Below are positions 62,525-64,000 of a stretch of 64,000 nucleotides of DNA, piece by piece. Where the stretch lies: the NCBI GenBank assembly GCA_021390615.1, contig JAJEJU010000025.1, forward strand, positions 868,001-932,000, given 5' to 3'. The notes beneath the pieces were generated by a model. It searched no databases. It was not told the DNA's origin and saw only the letters and a list, made by a program, of their open reading frames with translations. This DNA comes from Rhodanobacteraceae bacterium ZG21-1 (GTDB lineage: Bacteria > Pseudomonadota > Gammaproteobacteria > Xanthomonadales > Rhodanobacteraceae). The translations under genes were made by a program, and so were the position numbers. The number at the start of each line of letters is the position of its first letter. The first letter of the stretch is position 1.

Positions 62525-62939
62525 TCAGCCGCCGAGCATGCGGGCGATGATCTGTGCCGGAATCGGTGCCGGACGCATCTGCTGCATGTCCACGCAGGCC
62601 ACCTTGACCTGCGCGCGGACCAATTCGCTGCCGTCGGCCCGGCTGGCGCTCTGGCTGAACAGGATACTGGCTGCGCGCCGCTGTTTGACTTCGACGCTGA
62701 CCATCAGTTCATCGTCCAGCAGGGCGGGCCGGAAGAAGTCCAGCTGCATTTCGCGCACCACGAAGATCAGGCCGGCCTCCTGCTTCACCGCCGACTGGTC
62801 GATGCCGCGGGCACGCAGCCACTCGGTGCGCGCCCGCTCGAAGAAGCGCACATAGCTTGCGTGGTAGACCACCCCGCCGGCGTCGGTGTCTTCCCAGTAC
62901 ACCCGCACCGGCCACGCGAACGGCGCCACCGCGGCCGGC

Positions 62940-62947
<8 letters not shown>
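62525..62947 (-). CDS. ybgC: Acyl-CoA thioesterase YbgC
   Basis: 140 residues from ATG 62947, which overlaps ruvB. Hot-dog fold with the catalytic pattern [29 protein letters not shown]. Usually heads the tol operon. Confidence 0.95.
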
Positions 62948-63989
<1,042 letters not shown>

Positions 63990-64000
63990 ATGCGAATTAT

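Overview
The window is a high-GC gammaproteobacterial chromosome of Xanthomonadaceae/Rhodanobacteraceae type (Dyella, Luteibacter or Frateuria-like; this placement is inference). The evidence is the order ruvB-ybgC-tolQRAB-pal-cpoB-queE-queC-tRNA-Lys at the right end, the TonB-dependent receptor at the left end, and the S53 sedolisin. No ribosomal or other marker gene allows a firmer placement.

Layout. 1-4633: a partial TonB receptor, a DUF3574-type lipoprotein and an NCS2-like permease. 4692-39276: a type III secretion (T3SS) island. Its left arm holds a 1014-residue LysM protein, a lipoprotein serpin, a small secreted protein, a calpain-like cysteine protease, a coiled-coil membrane protein, a needle-like protein, an acetyltransferase and three orphan genes. 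The core (15260-34607) holds sctU; a leftward run of histidine kinase, FixJ-type regulator, small ORF, sctQ, sctR, sctS, sctT; a FliO-like gene; and a rightward run sctV, sctC, sctD, a small ORF, sctI, sctJ, sctK, sctL, sctN, sctO, sctP and a 525-residue LysM-like protein. The right arm has an inverted pair of secreted paralogues, a lysozyme with five LysM repeats and a C-terminal Cys-peptidase-like domain, and a small secreted protein.

The clearest undescribed feature is a repeated palindromic DNA box, half-site AACCTAGGG, two halves 3-4 bp apart. It lies upstream of the 1014-residue LysM protein, the needle-like gene, the acetyltransferase and its divergent neighbour, sctU and its divergent neighbour, sctV, the LysM lysozyme and a small secreted protein. 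The copy before sctV is a 30-bp palindrome with 13-bp perfect arms. The only DNA-binding regulator inside the island is the FixJ-type response regulator, so I infer it reads this box. That gives a two-component-controlled T3SS regulon that includes peptidoglycan-active proteins and candidate effectors. No translocon pair, class I chaperone or AraC/HrpX/HrpL-type regulator of the T3SS was recognised.

39307-44181: CcdA-type thiol transporter, periplasmic thioredoxin and DoxX protein, divergent from a bufferin cluster (Cys-rich precursor, DUF692/MNIO enzyme, DUF2063 partner), then an AraC-family regulator. 44474-48914: secreted protein, MASE1 sensor with a degenerate kinase end, an IS30-type remnant and a sedolisin protease. 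49330-55460: an eroded prophage on the minus strand (NlpC tail remnant, frameshifted small terminase, HNH nuclease, lysis remnant) interleaved with a plus-strand array of small ORFs, several immunity-like, punctuated by a short palindromic repeat, ending near tRNA-Lys. 55690-63989: tRNA-Lys, queuosine genes, the Tol-Pal operon and ruvB.
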